Below are positions 48,615-57,592 of a stretch of 64,000 bases of DNA, one piece after another. The notes under the pieces were generated by a model, which did no database searches, had not been told where the DNA came from, and was given only the letters and a program-made list of their open reading frames with translations. How positions within the stretch are numbered: the stretch's first letter is position 1; every line of letters begins with the position of its first letter. Source of the DNA: CBDCNP01 sp965222425 (lineage in GTDB: Bacteria > Acidobacteriota > Vicinamibacteria > Marinacidobacterales > DATDRI01); the NCBI GenBank assembly GCA_965222425.1, contig CBDCTW010000017.1, forward strand, positions 124,001 through 188,000. The letters are read 5' to 3'. The translations under genes and the position numbers were made by a program.

Positions 48615-50071
48615 GGGGATGTCCCGCCGGATGTTGAATTTGGGGTAGCTGCGGCTCCTTGGCCGGCCTAAGAATAGGTCTGCCAATAAACCGTCTCCAG
48701 AGGGGGACAAGGAGCCACCAATGCCTAGGAAATCAAAGAAGCCAGTAAGAAAGCAAACGCACTCGCCTACGGGCAAGGTAGTTGGCCAAGTCGGTCAGAT
48801 ACTGCTACCGATGATAGCTGGGATCGCGGCCACGAAGGCGGATCTGACGGAATGGGTGTACGAGCAAGGACTGACAGCTCTGCACCTACTGCTCAGAGAG
48901 GACGCCGAGGAGATCGCGGGGCTCAAGGGCAAGCACGAGAAGGAGCGAACTCATAACCACTGGGGGAGCACGAACGGAGAGCTGAGCTTCGGTGGTCGTC
49001 GCATCCAAGTGTCGCGACCTCGAGTTCGCTCGAAGTCGGGCGCGGAGGCGTCGCTTCCACACTTCGAAGCCTTCCGCGAAGAAGACCCGCTTCCAGAGCG
49101 AGTGTTGAATCAGATCTTGGTGGGCGTATCGACCCGAAATTACGAATCGAGTCTGGACAAACCCGCGGCCAAGTTGAAGTCTCGTGGCACGAGTAAGAGT
49201 GCCGCCAGCCGTCACCTCGTGAGCCAGACGACTAAGAAGCTCGAGGAATACCTGTCTCGGCGGCTAGAGGAGTTCGAGCTTGCGGCACTGATGCTGGATG
49301 GCCTTGAGGTGGCCGGACAGACCGTCGTCGTAACTCTAGGTATCACAATAGATGGAACGAAGGTGCCCCTGGGTATATGGCTGGGCTCGACGGAGAACTC
49401 CCGGGTGTGCACCGCGATGTTGCAGGACCTTCTTGAGCGAGGCTTGCGCGTCGATGAGTCGATTCTCTGCGTAGTGGACGGAGGCAAAGGCATCCGCAAG
49501 GCACTCGTCGACGTTTTGGGGGACCTCGCGGTCATCCAAAGGTGCCAGATCCATAAACTCCGAAATCTTCGCTCGTACCTTCCCAAGTCTCGTCACGCCT
49601 ACGTGCTCCAGACGATGAAGGAAGCCTACAAGTGCAAGAGTGCCGACAAGGCGCGCAAGCGACTTCAGGCATTGGTGTCGTGGCTCGAGCGAAACGGCTA
49701 CGACGAAGCTGCCGGAAGCCTTCGTGAAGGGATGGAAGAAACACTCACGGTCGTGAAGCTCGCGCCGCCCGCCTTACTTCGCCAGTCTCTTGCCACGACG
49801 AACGCCATTGAGAATCTCAACGGAACCATTCGCAGAGTATCGAGAAACGTCAAGCGTTGGAAGAGTCCTTCCATGGTTCGCCGATGGACCGCTCTTGGCG
49901 TCGTCACCGCGCAGAAAAAGTTCCGGCGTATCAAAGGCTATCGCCATATGGGCGCTCTCGTTCACGCGCTTAGAAGCAAACAGAAATCTCTTGACAGCGA
50001 TGAGTTTGCTGCCTAAGAGTATTCACAGGTGCCGCAGCTACCCCAAATTCAACAGCGGCCGGGACATCCCC
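48615..50071 (+). mobile_element. IS256-family element copy D, complete, with 8-bp target duplication
   Basis: The 1457-bp element has terminal repeats of about 43 bp beginning GGGGATGTCCC at each end (left 48615, right 50071). GAGGTGAA at 48607-48614 and 50072-50079 is a perfect 8-bp target duplication, showing direct insertion into the intron. It is the only copy in the window with both an intact transposase and a duplication. Both ends carry CTG where the other copies carry CGG (GTAGCTGCGG). Confidence 0.96.
48721..50016 (+). CDS. IS256-family (Mutator-type) transposase, intact
   Basis: Length is 431 residues. The catalytic triad is D193 (MLDGLEV), D253 (VVDGGKG) and E364 (NAIENLNG), with C275xxH278 between D253 and E364. 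The N-terminal 120 residues bind the repeats. The last residues are ALRSKQKSLDSDEFAA, the tail lost in copy B by a one-base deletion. It probably can mobilise all copies that retain both ends. Confidence 0.95.
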   Translation: MPRKSKKPVRKQTHSPTGKVVGQVGQILLPMIAGIAATKADLTEWVYEQGLTALHLLLREDAEEIAGLKGKHEKERTHNHWGSTNGELSFGGRRIQVSRPRVRSKSGAEASLPHFEAFREEDPLPERVLNQILVGVSTRNYESSLDKPAAKLKSRGTSKSAASRHLVSQTTKKLEEYLSRRLEEFELAALMLDGLEVAGQTVVVTLGITIDGTKVPLGIWLGSTENSRVCTAMLQDLLERGLRVDESILCVVDGGKGIRKALVDVLGDLAVIQRCQIHKLRNLRSYLPKSRHAYVLQTMKEAYKCKSADKARKRLQALVSWLERNGYDEAAGSLREGMEETLTVVKLAPPALLRQSLATTNAIENLNGTIRRVSRNVKRWKSPSMVRRWTALGVVTAQKKFRRIKGYRHMGALVHALRSKQKSLDSDEFAA

Positions 50072-50161
50072 GAGGTGAAGGCTAGCGAGGCGCAAGTTCG
50101 CGAGGGCTTGTGTGAAGGAAGAGGAGAGGGTAAACGATAGGCAAGTAGGGGGTCTTGTCTC

Positions 50162-51255
50162 GTGAACGATAAGCGGCAGAACGACCAGTTGGAACTGGCC
50201 TTCGACCCGATCGGTAAGGGTGAAGCCCGAACCGAGGGATCGGAAGGGACCGAATCGTCCACGGCGAGAGATGGCAACGAAAGCCTGGCGGAAGACCAAC
50301 TGATGGAGGAGGTACTGAGCCGAGAGAACTTGAAGAAGGCACTGGAGCGAGTCCAAGCGAACAAAGGCGGCCCGGGCGTCGATGGAATGACGGCTACGAC
50401 TGGGTAGTGGACATCAACCTGGAAAAGTTCTTTGACCGGGTCAACCACGACCCCTTGATGAGCCGGGTAGCGGAAAGGGTTCAAGATAAGCGAGTGCTGA
50501 AACTCATCCGGGCGTTGTTGAACGCAGGGGTGATGGACGCTGGGCTAGTGAGTCCGACGAACGAAGGTACACCGCAAGGTGGACTTTTGTCGCCGCTTCT
50601 GTCGAACCTTGTGCTCGACGAGTTGGACCAAGAGCCGGAGCGTCGAGGTCACCGCTTGTGTCGATACGCGGACGATTGCAACATCTACGTTCGCAGCGAA
50701 AGAGCGGGACAGCGAGTGATGGAGGGCATCAGCCGATTCATCACCAGAAAGCTTCGTCTCCAGGTCAACTAACAAAAGAGCACGGTGGACCGACGGCAGC
50801 GACGGAAGTTTCTGGGCTTTCGCCCGACGAGTGGCATGTTGAGCAAACGGTGTATTGCACCACTGTCTCAACAGCGATTCCGGGTACGGGTTCGAAGCTT
50901 GACCAGTCGGAGCACGGGGAGAAGCGTGGACGACGTGGTGAAACGACTCAACGGGTATCTAGTCGGATGGAAAGGCTACTACCAGTTCTGTCAGACACCA
51001 TCCGTCCTGCGCCGTCTAGACTCTTGGATTCGGCGGCGGCTTCTGCAACTTGTGTGGGTTCAGTGGAAAACTCGGCGGCGGCGCTATCGGCAATTACGTC
51101 ACCGGGGTGTTTCCGCGACTCTCGCAGGTTCCACCGTCGCCTCCGCGCACGGTCCATGGCGCATTAGCCACAGCCCTGCTCTGGACACTGCCCTCCCAGA
51201 TGCCTACTTCCGCTCTTTAGGCCTTGTCTCCCTCACTGGTGGTTCTCATGCCTAG
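50162..51255 (+). pseudogene. Group II intron reverse transcriptase/maturase, deleted and interrupted
   Basis: The N-terminal part ends ANKGGPGVDGMTA; the next recognisable block, YDWVVDINLEKFFDRVNHD, follows directly in another frame. About 90 residues (RT motifs 1-2) are thus missing, perhaps by a deletion at the shared ACGGCTA. The active-site RYADD and the GTPQGG motif are present in 50407-50772. A TAA at 50770-50772 interrupts the link LQVN to QKSTVDRR, after which the maturase X domain continues (LNGYLVGWKGYYQF) to 51255. No HNH endonuclease follows. The protein cannot be functional. Confidence 0.85.
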
Positions 51256-51257
51256 TC

Positions 51258-51335
51258 GGCCGAACCGCCGTGTACGGACCCGTACGCACGGTGGTGTGGG
51301 AGGGGCGGAGCTGCGAGGCTCCCCCCTATCCCGAT
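51258..51335 (+). ncRNA. Intron domain V/VI-like 3' segment
   Basis: After the maturase end, GAACCGCCGTGTACGG and CGTACGCACGGTGGTG pair as a hairpin typical of group II intron domain V, the catalytic core. A GC-rich hairpin and CCCTATCCCGAT follow at the splice end. The assignment rests on shape and position; an RNA covariance search would settle it. Confidence 0.6.
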
Positions 51336-51363
51336 AGGGCCGAACGCGGTGGGTTGGAGAGAC

Positions 51364-51727
51364 TTAGGCGAGCTTGGCACGAAGTTTTTGACCGTATACC
51401 TGCCGATCATCATTGGAGAAAGAACGTTTCCAAAGCATGTTGAGTCGGAGGACCCGATCGTTTATCTGATCCACGACTCGCGTCCGGGTTTTCGTCGTCG
51501 ATGGTGCGCAGCATCTCCTTGAGTGTCCGGATCTCCTTTCGAATCTCCATCTCTCGGGGGATAAGCCCGGCATCCTTGAGTAGCTTGTACGCTAGGCGGA
51601 GCTCTTCCGGAACGTAGGGGTTCACCTTGAAGACCAGCTTCGTGCCTTTGAGAGGCGAGTCGTTGAAGCGACCTCGTTCCATCGCTTCACGGATTCTCCG
51701 CTCCCCGATCTGGGTGGGCCAATCCAT
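51364..51727 (-). pseudogene. DUF1992 (DnaJ-C28-like) protein, frameshifted
   Basis: The first 80 residues match DUF1992: GERRIREAMERGRFNDSPLKG and NPYVPEELRLAYKLLKDAGLIP. The frame then shifts near 51490, and the expected tail (INDRVLRLNMLWKRSF) continues in the next frame to TAA at 51364. The family is widespread and of unknown function, linked to DnaJ homologues. A single indel separates the two halves, so this could be a sequence error. It lies ten bases from the homoserine dehydrogenase end. Confidence 0.75.
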
Positions 51728-51736
51728 GTGTTCACC

Positions 51737-52774
51737 CTACCAACGAGACGGGCCGGTGGCAATGGCGAGCAAGTCGGAGAGCAGCGCGTAAGCAGTTTGC
51801 TCGACGCCGGGGTCTTTCTCCACCAACGTCAGCTCCTTCATGGTGTCCGTTTGGATCGCGAGGACGTTGGTGGTTCCTACCGCAGTGGACATGGGATCGC
51901 TTCGCTCGAGCAGCTCCGGTGCGACTCTGGTCGTCACTTTTCGACCCTTACGACGTCCGCGACCGATGAGTCGCAAGGATTTCCCTTGGCGGAGGGCTCG
52001 CTGAACGTCCTGGGGTCGAACCGCATCGATGCCCATCCGACTTACCTCCACCGGTCGGATGTTGGCACCCAATAGAACGTTGGCCAGGACCGCCGTTTTG
52101 GTGGCCGTATCCCATCCTTCGATATCGTGGCTCGCATCGGCCTCCGCTACTCCTATCGCACGCGCCTTTTCGAGCGCACCGTCTCGGTTTTTGCCTTTCT
52201 CCATCTCTGAGAGAACGAGGTTGCAAGTACTGTTGAGAATTCCGTGAAAACCGAGAATCCGTGCGCCAAGGAGAGTCTTCTCTACTAGGTTGAAGACGGG
52301 GGCCCCATCGAGCACCGTTCCCTCGAAACGAAAGGCGAGCTTCTTTTCGCGAGCGAGCTTGCTCAGCTCTCGGTAGGCGAGAGCCACCGGTCCCTTGTTC
52401 GCCGTCACGACGTGCATTCCCTTCCGCAAGGCGCTCCTGACATGCTCGATGGCGGGCAGACCGCTCCAAGGATTGAGGGTCGTGATTTCGAAGAGGATCT
52501 GCGATGGTCGCCGGCGGATGAAGTCCATCGCATCGCGAACAGGAATCCCAACGTGGAGCTCTTCGATGGATTTGCGGCCCTCCACACGCCGCAAGGCTTT
52601 GCGACAGTCGATGCCCTTCGGGTCGATCGCTGATCCGTGGGACTTAGTGGTAATGCCCGTTACCCGGAAGGTGAGAGCGTATTTGGAGAGGAGCTCCCGG
52701 CGTTTTTCGAGGAGAAGTTGAACGAAGGCGCGACCTGCGTTACCGAAGCCAACCAGACCAAGAGTGAGTTCCAT
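51737..52774 (-). CDS. hom: Homoserine dehydrogenase
   Basis: Length is 345 residues, the short form without a C-terminal ACT domain. The NAD(P) motif is GLVGFGNAGR at residues 6-15. The catalytic domain has VVTANKGPVA, GILNSTCNLVLSEM and EADASHDIEGWDTATK, with the catalytic Lys in the last. It reduces aspartate semialdehyde to homoserine for threonine and methionine synthesis. The missing ACT domain implies it is not allosterically controlled by threonine in the usual way. Confidence 0.93.
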   Translation of the reverse strand: MELTLGLVGFGNAGRAFVQLLLEKRRELLSKYALTFRVTGITTKSHGSAIDPKGIDCRKALRRVEGRKSIEELHVGIPVRDAMDFIRRRPSQILFEITTLNPWSGLPAIEHVRSALRKGMHVVTANKGPVALAYRELSKLAREKKLAFRFEGTVLDGAPVFNLVEKTLLGARILGFHGILNSTCNLVLSEMEKGKNRDGALEKARAIGVAEADASHDIEGWDTATKTAVLANVLLGANIRPVEVSRMGIDAVRPQDVQRALRQGKSLRLIGRGRRKGRKVTTRVAPELLERSDPMSTAVGTTNVLAIQTDTMKELTLVEKDPGVEQTAYALLSDLLAIATGPSRW

Positions 52775-52791
52775 TAGGAAGAAAAAGATCA

Positions 52792-52876
52792 GACAGGATT
52801 ACAGGATAACGGGATAAGAGAAAAAAGGCTTGTGTCGTTGTTCTTAATCCTGTTCATCCTGTCAATCCTGTCTAGT
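52792..52876. repeat. Long imperfect inverted repeat in an intergenic gap
   Basis: GACAGGATTACAGGATAACGGGAT and, on the other arm, AATCCTGTTCATCCTGTCAA plus TCCTGTC are inverted copies built from a CAGGAT(T) unit. They can fold into a hairpin of about 25 pairs with a loop of about 30 bases, between the aminotransferase stop and the hom start. It could be a transcription attenuator or a mobile palindromic repeat. The same CAGGATGAACAGGATT pattern is a frequent intergenic repeat in unrelated bacteria. Confidence 0.7.
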
Positions 52877-52891
52877 CTTTTTGTTTTGTCT

Positions 52892-54016
52892 TTATATCTT
52901 GGTGGCAGCTTCAGAGCGGACGGTTTCCAAGAGCTCGGAGAAAAGCTCCAACCCCTTCTCTAGTATCTCGACGTCATAGCCGAAACCCACACGGATGTAG
53001 CGGTCCATGTTGAGCTGGTCCCCCGGCACCAGCAGGACGCTCTTCTCCTCCCGCGCGCGGGTAATGAGCTCGCCCGAACCAATTTCCAAGTCGTACCGTA
53101 AATACGCGATGGCAGCGGCTTGAGGAGGTATCATCGTGAACAGCCCGTTCTGTTTGGAAACCCACTTCTCCACAACGGGAAACTGCTTCTTAATGATGGA
53201 GCGGGTCCGCTCCAGGATTTGGTGGCGGCGAGTCGGCTCTAACGCGACCCGGGCGAGCGTGTCGGAGAGTGCCCCCGGGCCGATGGACGTGTAGTCTTTG
53301 TAGGACCAAAGCTCTTCCACCTTGTCCGGTGGACCGACCACCCATCCGATGCGAAGCCCTGGCAGGCCATAGGCTTTGGACAGTCCGCAGGTAACCAGCA
53401 GTCGGTCGTACCAGCCCCAAAGCGTAGGTGAGGGTTCTTCGCCATGTTCCGCGCCTTGGTAGACCTCATCGGAGAGTATCCAGGCACCGACCTTCCCGCC
53501 GATCTTGCAGATTTCTCGTATATCGTCTTCGCTGAGCACCGCACCGGTGGGGTTGTTCGGGTTGCAGATGGCGATGAGCTTGGTTTTGTCGGTGACGACG
53601 CGAGCCAGCTCATCCAGATCAGGAGCCCACTTCGTCTCTTCCCGAAGCCATAGGGGCTCGACGTTGGCTCCCAACGAACGAGCCAGCCCCCAGATCTGCA
53701 TGTAGTTGGGGAGCATGACCACCACGTGGTCACCAGGCTCGACCAAGCTCAAGACGCTCACGAAGTTGGCCTCCGCGGTCCCGTTGGTTACCACGACGTT
53801 CTCGGCGTCGGAGCCAGGATAGAGATCGCTGATCACCTCCCGGAGCTCGATCGAGCCGTTGGTCTGCGAGTAGCCCAGCGCCGTGTCTTTCAGGGTTAAT
53901 GGATCGACGAGCTCACCCAGATTGATCGGCTTCACACCGCTTTCGGAAAGGTTGTAACGTACCCGGTTCTCCCAGGTGGACTGCATCCTTTCCATCTCGA
54001 AGGTTTCGAATCTCAT
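52892..54016 (-). CDS. Class I/II PLP-dependent aminotransferase
   Basis: Length is 374 residues, fold type I. PLP ligands are visible: N155 in CNPNNPTG, D183 and Y186 in LSDEVYQG, and the Schiff-base K214 in LSKAYGLPGLR. It is related to aspartate-type aminotransferases. Placement upstream of hom on the same strand suggests an amino-acid biosynthetic role, but the substrate cannot be fixed. The ATG at 54016 lacks a strong ribosome site; ATG at 53986 (MQST) is an alternative. Confidence 0.88.
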   Translation of the reverse strand: MRFETFEMERMQSTWENRVRYNLSESGVKPINLGELVDPLTLKDTALGYSQTNGSIELREVISDLYPGSDAENVVVTNGTAEANFVSVLSLVEPGDHVVVMLPNYMQIWGLARSLGANVEPLWLREETKWAPDLDELARVVTDKTKLIAICNPNNPTGAVLSEDDIREICKIGGKVGAWILSDEVYQGAEHGEEPSPTLWGWYDRLLVTCGLSKAYGLPGLRIGWVVGPPDKVEELWSYKDYTSIGPGALSDTLARVALEPTRRHQILERTRSIIKKQFPVVEKWVSKQNGLFTMIPPQAAAIAYLRYDLEIGSGELITRAREEKSVLLVPGDQLNMDRYIRVGFGYDVEILEKGLELFSELLETVRSEAATKI

Positions 54017-54101
54017 GGCTTGGCCTCGGTTAGCCCAGGCATTACATCAGCGGCCGGTCGGCCTGGAGCGGAAGCGGGAGGTGGCCCCAGGACGGCGGCG
54101 T

Positions 54102-54455
54102 TTACTGGGGCTGTTGCTCCATCAAGATTCTGATGGTTTCGTCGAGTCTTCGCTGCGTGACCTCGTCCACGGTTCGAAAAACCAATCCGTAATGATCGGT
54201 CTGATCCTGCGGGGAAACTGCATGCCATCGAATCGCGGCGTCGAGGGTGATGGATTCGCCGCTTCCCTCGCAGTCCAAGATGAGCTTGATCTTATTGATA
54301 CCGAAATCGGTCTTGGATTCCAGGAGAGCGCCTTGGGGGGAGATGTTGTGGACCCGGCCGTCCCCCCGTCCCTTCTCCCACTCGACCGTACACTTCAGGG
54401 AACCTTCCGGGCCGATCCGTGCCTGCGACCGCTTCTCCATAATCCTTCCCGACAT
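54102..54455 (-). CDS. PilZ-domain protein
   Basis: Length is 117 residues from ATG 54455. The start of the domain has EKRSQAR in the place of the RxxxR motif, and HNISPQGALL matches the (D/N)xSxxG motif, together forming the cyclic-di-GMP site. Single-domain PilZ proteins act as c-di-GMP effectors in motility or exopolysaccharide control. An upstream in-frame ATG at 54509 would add 18 unrelated residues. It is divergent from the redoxin lipoprotein. Confidence 0.83.
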   Translation of the reverse strand: MSGRIMEKRSQARIGPEGSLKCTVEWEKGRGDGRVHNISPQGALLESKTDFGINKIKLILDCEGSGESITLDAAIRWHAVSPQDQTDHYGLVFRTVDEVTQRRLDETIRILMEQQPQ

Positions 54456-54576
54456 GCTATCCGGAGACACCGTGTTTGTACAACCGTAATCTGAAGGGCC
54501 GACGCTCACTTGCGGTGAGGTCCAGGAGCGCGCGACACTAGACCCTTATCTATTGACCAAGCTCCAGGAGGGTTCC

Positions 54577-55542
54577 ATGAAGAATTGGGTCTTGCTCGTT
54601 CTTGCGGCCGGGCTTGCCGCCTGCAGCCAGGCTCCGTCCGAGCCTAGCGAGGTTGAAACGCGCGTCCACCAGAAGGTGGAAGAAATGATGAAGGAGGAAG
54701 ACGGTAGCGTCGTTTTCTCCGACCTCCACAACAGCAAGGAGCTCTCCGCGGAGGAGCGGGATTACCTGGATCGTCTCTATGAGGTCTTCTTCGCACTGCC
54801 CGCGTTCTTTCAGAGCGAATCGCGAGCCGCCGGCAGAATTCCGAGGGTGGCCGACATCGCGCGCGACTACCGGATTCATCCATCGGCGGTGCGACTTCTC
54901 CTCACCGTCATGACCTCGGACTCACGGATGCCGACCCTCATCATGCTGGACGAAGCATCCGGTGAGATTGCGTCGACGGATATGGAAGAGATCGACAAGT
55001 TCATCGAAACGAAGGGCTCCGAGGTCAAGGTCAGTGGCTGGATAGGGAAGCCGGTTCCCGCATTCGAAGTGACCACTTTGGAAGGTGAGACGATCACCGA
55101 AAAAGACCTGGCGGGAAAGAACACCTTGATATTCTTCTGGCTGACGCGCCGCCCGGTTTGTCAAAGGATCACGCCGAACATGGTCGAGCTCTATGAGAAA
55201 TATGCCAGGAGCGACTTCGAGATCTTGGGATTGAACGTCGATGTGGCGCTAGGCCTCGACGTATCCGACGAGGAGCGGGCGGAGTTCATCACCGAGCGAG
55301 GGATCGAGTACCCGGTCGCTATTTTGGACCCGAATACACGCGCCGCCTTCGGAAACGTCAACATCTTCCCGGCGATGTTCTGGGTGAAGTCGGACGGGAC
55401 AATAGGGGAATTACTCCTCAACTATCAAGATCTCGACACCCTGGTGCGCCTCGTCGAAGGAGAGGGAGAGTCGAAAGCGGCGCGGGGAGAGGATAGAATA
55501 CCAAGCGATGGACAGAATGGAGAGGCGGAAACCGACTCGTAG
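54577..55542 (+). CDS. Thioredoxin-fold lipoprotein (redoxin/TlpA-like) with a single Cys
   Basis: Length is 321 residues from ATG 54577. The lipobox is GLAAC near residue 16. An N-terminal helical region of about 140 residues precedes a thioredoxin-like domain (GKPVPAFEVTTLEGETITEKDLAGKNTLIFFW). Where TlpA proteins have CxxC this one has TRRPVC, leaving one Cys, so it cannot form the usual disulphide; a peroxiredoxin-like or scaffold role is possible. The cis-Pro region (NIFPAMFWV) is kept. Its end overlaps the ispG start by 35 bp in a different frame. Confidence 0.82.
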   Translation: MKNWVLLVLAAGLAACSQAPSEPSEVETRVHQKVEEMMKEEDGSVVFSDLHNSKELSAEERDYLDRLYEVFFALPAFFQSESRAAGRIPRVADIARDYRIHPSAVRLLLTVMTSDSRMPTLIMLDEASGEIASTDMEEIDKFIETKGSEVKVSGWIGKPVPAFEVTTLEGETITEKDLAGKNTLIFFWLTRRPVCQRITPNMVELYEKYARSDFEILGLNVDVALGLDVSDEERAEFITERGIEYPVAILDPNTRAAFGNVNIFPAMFWVKSDGTIGELLLNYQDLDTLVRLVEGEGESKAARGEDRIPSDGQNGEAETDS

Positions 55543-56665
55543 CGTTCGCATCGGTTCGATCAGCATCGGTGGCGGCGAGCCCATCGCTGTCCAAAGCATG
55601 TGCGCCACCAAGACCCAGGATGTCGAGGCGACCACCGCTCAGGCAGAGGCCCTTCGCCAAGCCGGTGCCGCGGTCGTACGAGTCGCGGTGGACAGCGCCA
55701 AGGATGCCGAAGCCCTCGAGGCAATCCGCGAACGGACCGAGGCCAATCTCTCTGTAGACCTTCAAGAAAGTTACCGATTGGCGGCGAAGGTGGCTCCATT
55801 CGTTGACAAGATCCGCTACAACCCAGGTCACCTCTATCATCACGAGAAATCGAGACCGGTTCGAGACAAAGTCCACTATCTCGCGGATGTCGCGGCGGAG
55901 AACGATTGCGCGATGCGGGTCGGCGTCAATTGCGGCTCGGTCGATCCGGCAATTGCCGAGAAGTTCGGCGAGGATTCGGTAGGTGCGATGGTGGCCTCGG
56001 CCATCGAGCACGTGGACCTACTGGAAGAGCTCGGGTTCACTCGTTACTGCGTGTCCCTAAAGGACTCGGACCCTGCCAAAGTTGTGGACGCAAACATGCG
56101 CTTCGCCGAGGAACGTCCCGAGATACCGCTCCACCTCGGCGTCACCGAGGCCGGGTTACCACCAGACGGAATCATCAAGACCCGTATTGCCTTCGAGCAG
56201 CTCTTGAGTCGAGGCATCGGAGACACCATTCGTGTCTCCTTGACGCTCCCCAACCCGCGCAAGCCCGAGGAAGTCGAAGTTGGGCATCAAATCTTGGACG
56301 ACATCGAGGCGGGGCGTTTTCGCTCGGTGCCGGACTTCGGCAACGAGCGCCTCAATATCATCTCTTGCCCGTCTTGCTCACGCGTAGAGAACGAGCAGTT
56401 CGTCGAGCTCGCGGAAAAAGTCCGCGACCTAACGGTGTACGCGCAAGCGCATGCGCTCACGATCGCGGTCATGGGTTGTCGGGTGAACGGACCGGGCGAG
56501 ACCGATGACGCCGATCTGGGTCTGTGGTGCGGTCCGCGACTCGTGAACCTGAAGCGCCGCACCGAGCTGGTCGGCGCTTTTTCTTACGAAGAGATCCTTC
56601 CTCGGCTTCGGGATGAGCTCGATCGACTCATCGAGAAGCGAGCCTCCTCCCGCCCCGAAGTCTAA
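55508..56665 (+). CDS. ispG: 4-hydroxy-3-methylbut-2-enyl-diphosphate synthase
   Basis: Length is 385 residues, the two-domain bacterial form. The 4Fe-4S ligands are C287 and C290 (ISCPSC), C324 and E331 (GCRVNGPGE). It turns MEcPP into HMBPP in the non-mevalonate isoprenoid pathway, which also supplies the lipid carriers that the GT39 enzymes need. The ATG at 55508 sits inside the end of the redoxin gene; RIGSISIGG is the expected start of the family. Confidence 0.97.
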   Translation: MDRMERRKPTRSVRIGSISIGGGEPIAVQSMCATKTQDVEATTAQAEALRQAGAAVVRVAVDSAKDAEALEAIRERTEANLSVDLQESYRLAAKVAPFVDKIRYNPGHLYHHEKSRPVRDKVHYLADVAAENDCAMRVGVNCGSVDPAIAEKFGEDSVGAMVASAIEHVDLLEELGFTRYCVSLKDSDPAKVVDANMRFAEERPEIPLHLGVTEAGLPPDGIIKTRIAFEQLLSRGIGDTIRVSLTLPNPRKPEEVEVGHQILDDIEAGRFRSVPDFGNERLNIISCPSCSRVENEQFVELAEKVRDLTVYAQAHALTIAVMGCRVNGPGETDDADLGLWCGPRLVNLKRRTELVGAFSYEEILPRLRDELDRLIEKRASSRPEV

Positions 56666-57174
56666 TCGGTGCTTCCTTCCTTAGGAGCGGGCCGGTCGTT
56701 CCAGATGTCCCAGTGGAGCTTCCAGGCGCCGTCCTCTTTCTTCCAAACGACGACGTACTTGGAGAACTGAGTCGCGGACTCTCCGCCCTCGGGCTCTAGC
56801 GTCAGGATCGCCTCTCCGACCTCGAACGCTGTGTCGCCTGAAATTTCGAGCTCTACCGTCTGGAGGTCCACGGCCTTGAGCCCCATCCCGCTCATCACCG
56901 CTCCCCAGAGCTCTTCGGCATCGGTCCGTCCGCGCACGATCTCGCCGCCGGGAGGAAGCAAAACGGCGTTCGCCATGTAGAGAGCCGCTAGAGCCGCGGC
57001 GTCTTGGTTCTGAACGGCTTCTTCGAATTTCGCGTTCCCTTCATCGATCGCCGCTCGCACCTCGGCGGGGTCGACTTCCGGTGGCACACTTTCAGGCTGG
57101 CTCGGAGGTGGTGCACATGAAAAAACGACCGAAAAAGCCAGTAGAGAAAAGAAAACAGACTGACCTGTGATCAT
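56662..57174 (-). CDS. NTF2-like (DUF4440/SnoaL) lipoprotein
   Basis: Length is 170 residues. The signal peptide ends in VVFSC, a lipobox at residue 20. The rest is one cone-shaped NTF2 fold: EGNAKFEEAVQNQDAAALAALYMANAVLLPPGG and ending KEDGAWKLHWDIWND, matching DUF4440. Such proteins are usually ketosteroid-isomerase-like, but no catalytic residues can be assigned. It converges with ispG, overlapping by four bases. Confidence 0.82.
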   Translation of the reverse strand: MITGQSVFFSLLAFSVVFSCAPPPSQPESVPPEVDPAEVRAAIDEGNAKFEEAVQNQDAAALAALYMANAVLLPPGGEIVRGRTDAEELWGAVMSGMGLKAVDLQTVELEISGDTAFEVGEAILTLEPEGGESATQFSKYVVVWKKEDGAWKLHWDIWNDRPAPKEGSTD

Positions 57175-57205
57175 GATACCCTCCCTAGTTTCTTTCCAGG
57201 GCCAG

Positions 57206-57592
57206 CTAGTCTTTTCTGTGGATGGCCGTCTTCGTGCCCTCCTTGTCGACGGCGACGAAGACGAACGTGGTGCGGACGATCTCTCGAGCTGTTCCGGCGA
57301 CTGGATCCTCGGCGAGTACGCGCATTTCGACCGAAATAGAAGTCCTGCCCGTTTTGGACACCCGCCCGTAGATGCCCAGCACGTCGCCCAATCGACCCGG
57401 CGCCAGGAAGTCCATCGCCTCGATGTGTCGGGTCACCATGCCGGAGGAGCGCGCCTTTAGTATCGCGTAGCTTGCGCCGGCTTCGTCCAGCCAGGCGAGC
57501 ATCGTGCCGCCGAACAGCCGGTCCGCTCCTCCGAGATTCTTGACCGCCACGATGTGGTGAGCAATCAAATCGAAACCTTCTAGGCCCTTCAT
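57206..57592 (-). CDS. Hotdog-fold acyl-CoA thioesterase
   Basis: Length is 128 residues from ATG 57592. The pattern matches YciA/BACH-type thioesterases: HHIVAVKNLGGADRLFGGTMLAWLDEAGA (the hotdog helix with its catalytic Asp) and VTRHIEAMDFLAPGRLGDVL. It hydrolyses acyl-CoA. The longer frame to 57745 adds an unrelated upstream segment that overlaps the divergent pxpA promoter, so the shorter start is preferred. The lack of a clear ribosome-binding site leaves it unsure. Confidence 0.82.
   Translation of the reverse strand: MKGLEGFDLIAHHIVAVKNLGGADRLFGGTMLAWLDEAGASYAILKARSSGMVTRHIEAMDFLAPGRLGDVLGIYGRVSKTGRTSISVEMRVLAEDPVAGTAREIVRTTFVFVAVDKEGTKTAIHRKD

Larger units (their letters stand above)
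48553..51335 (+). mobile_element. Group II intron, decayed, split by IS256 copy D
   Basis: The 5' boundary is inferred from GTGTG at 48553, followed by structured sequence (GAGGTGAAAGTCCTCTGCC). The intron ORF lies at 50162-51255, a domain V/VI-like segment at about 51258-51335, and the 3' boundary after CCCTATCCCGAT at 51335. Insertion just downstream of a stem-loop and the apparent lack of an endonuclease domain suggest class C, but this is inferred. Removing the IS leaves about 1.3 kb, shorter than a full intron because part of the reverse transcriptase is deleted. Confidence 0.75.
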
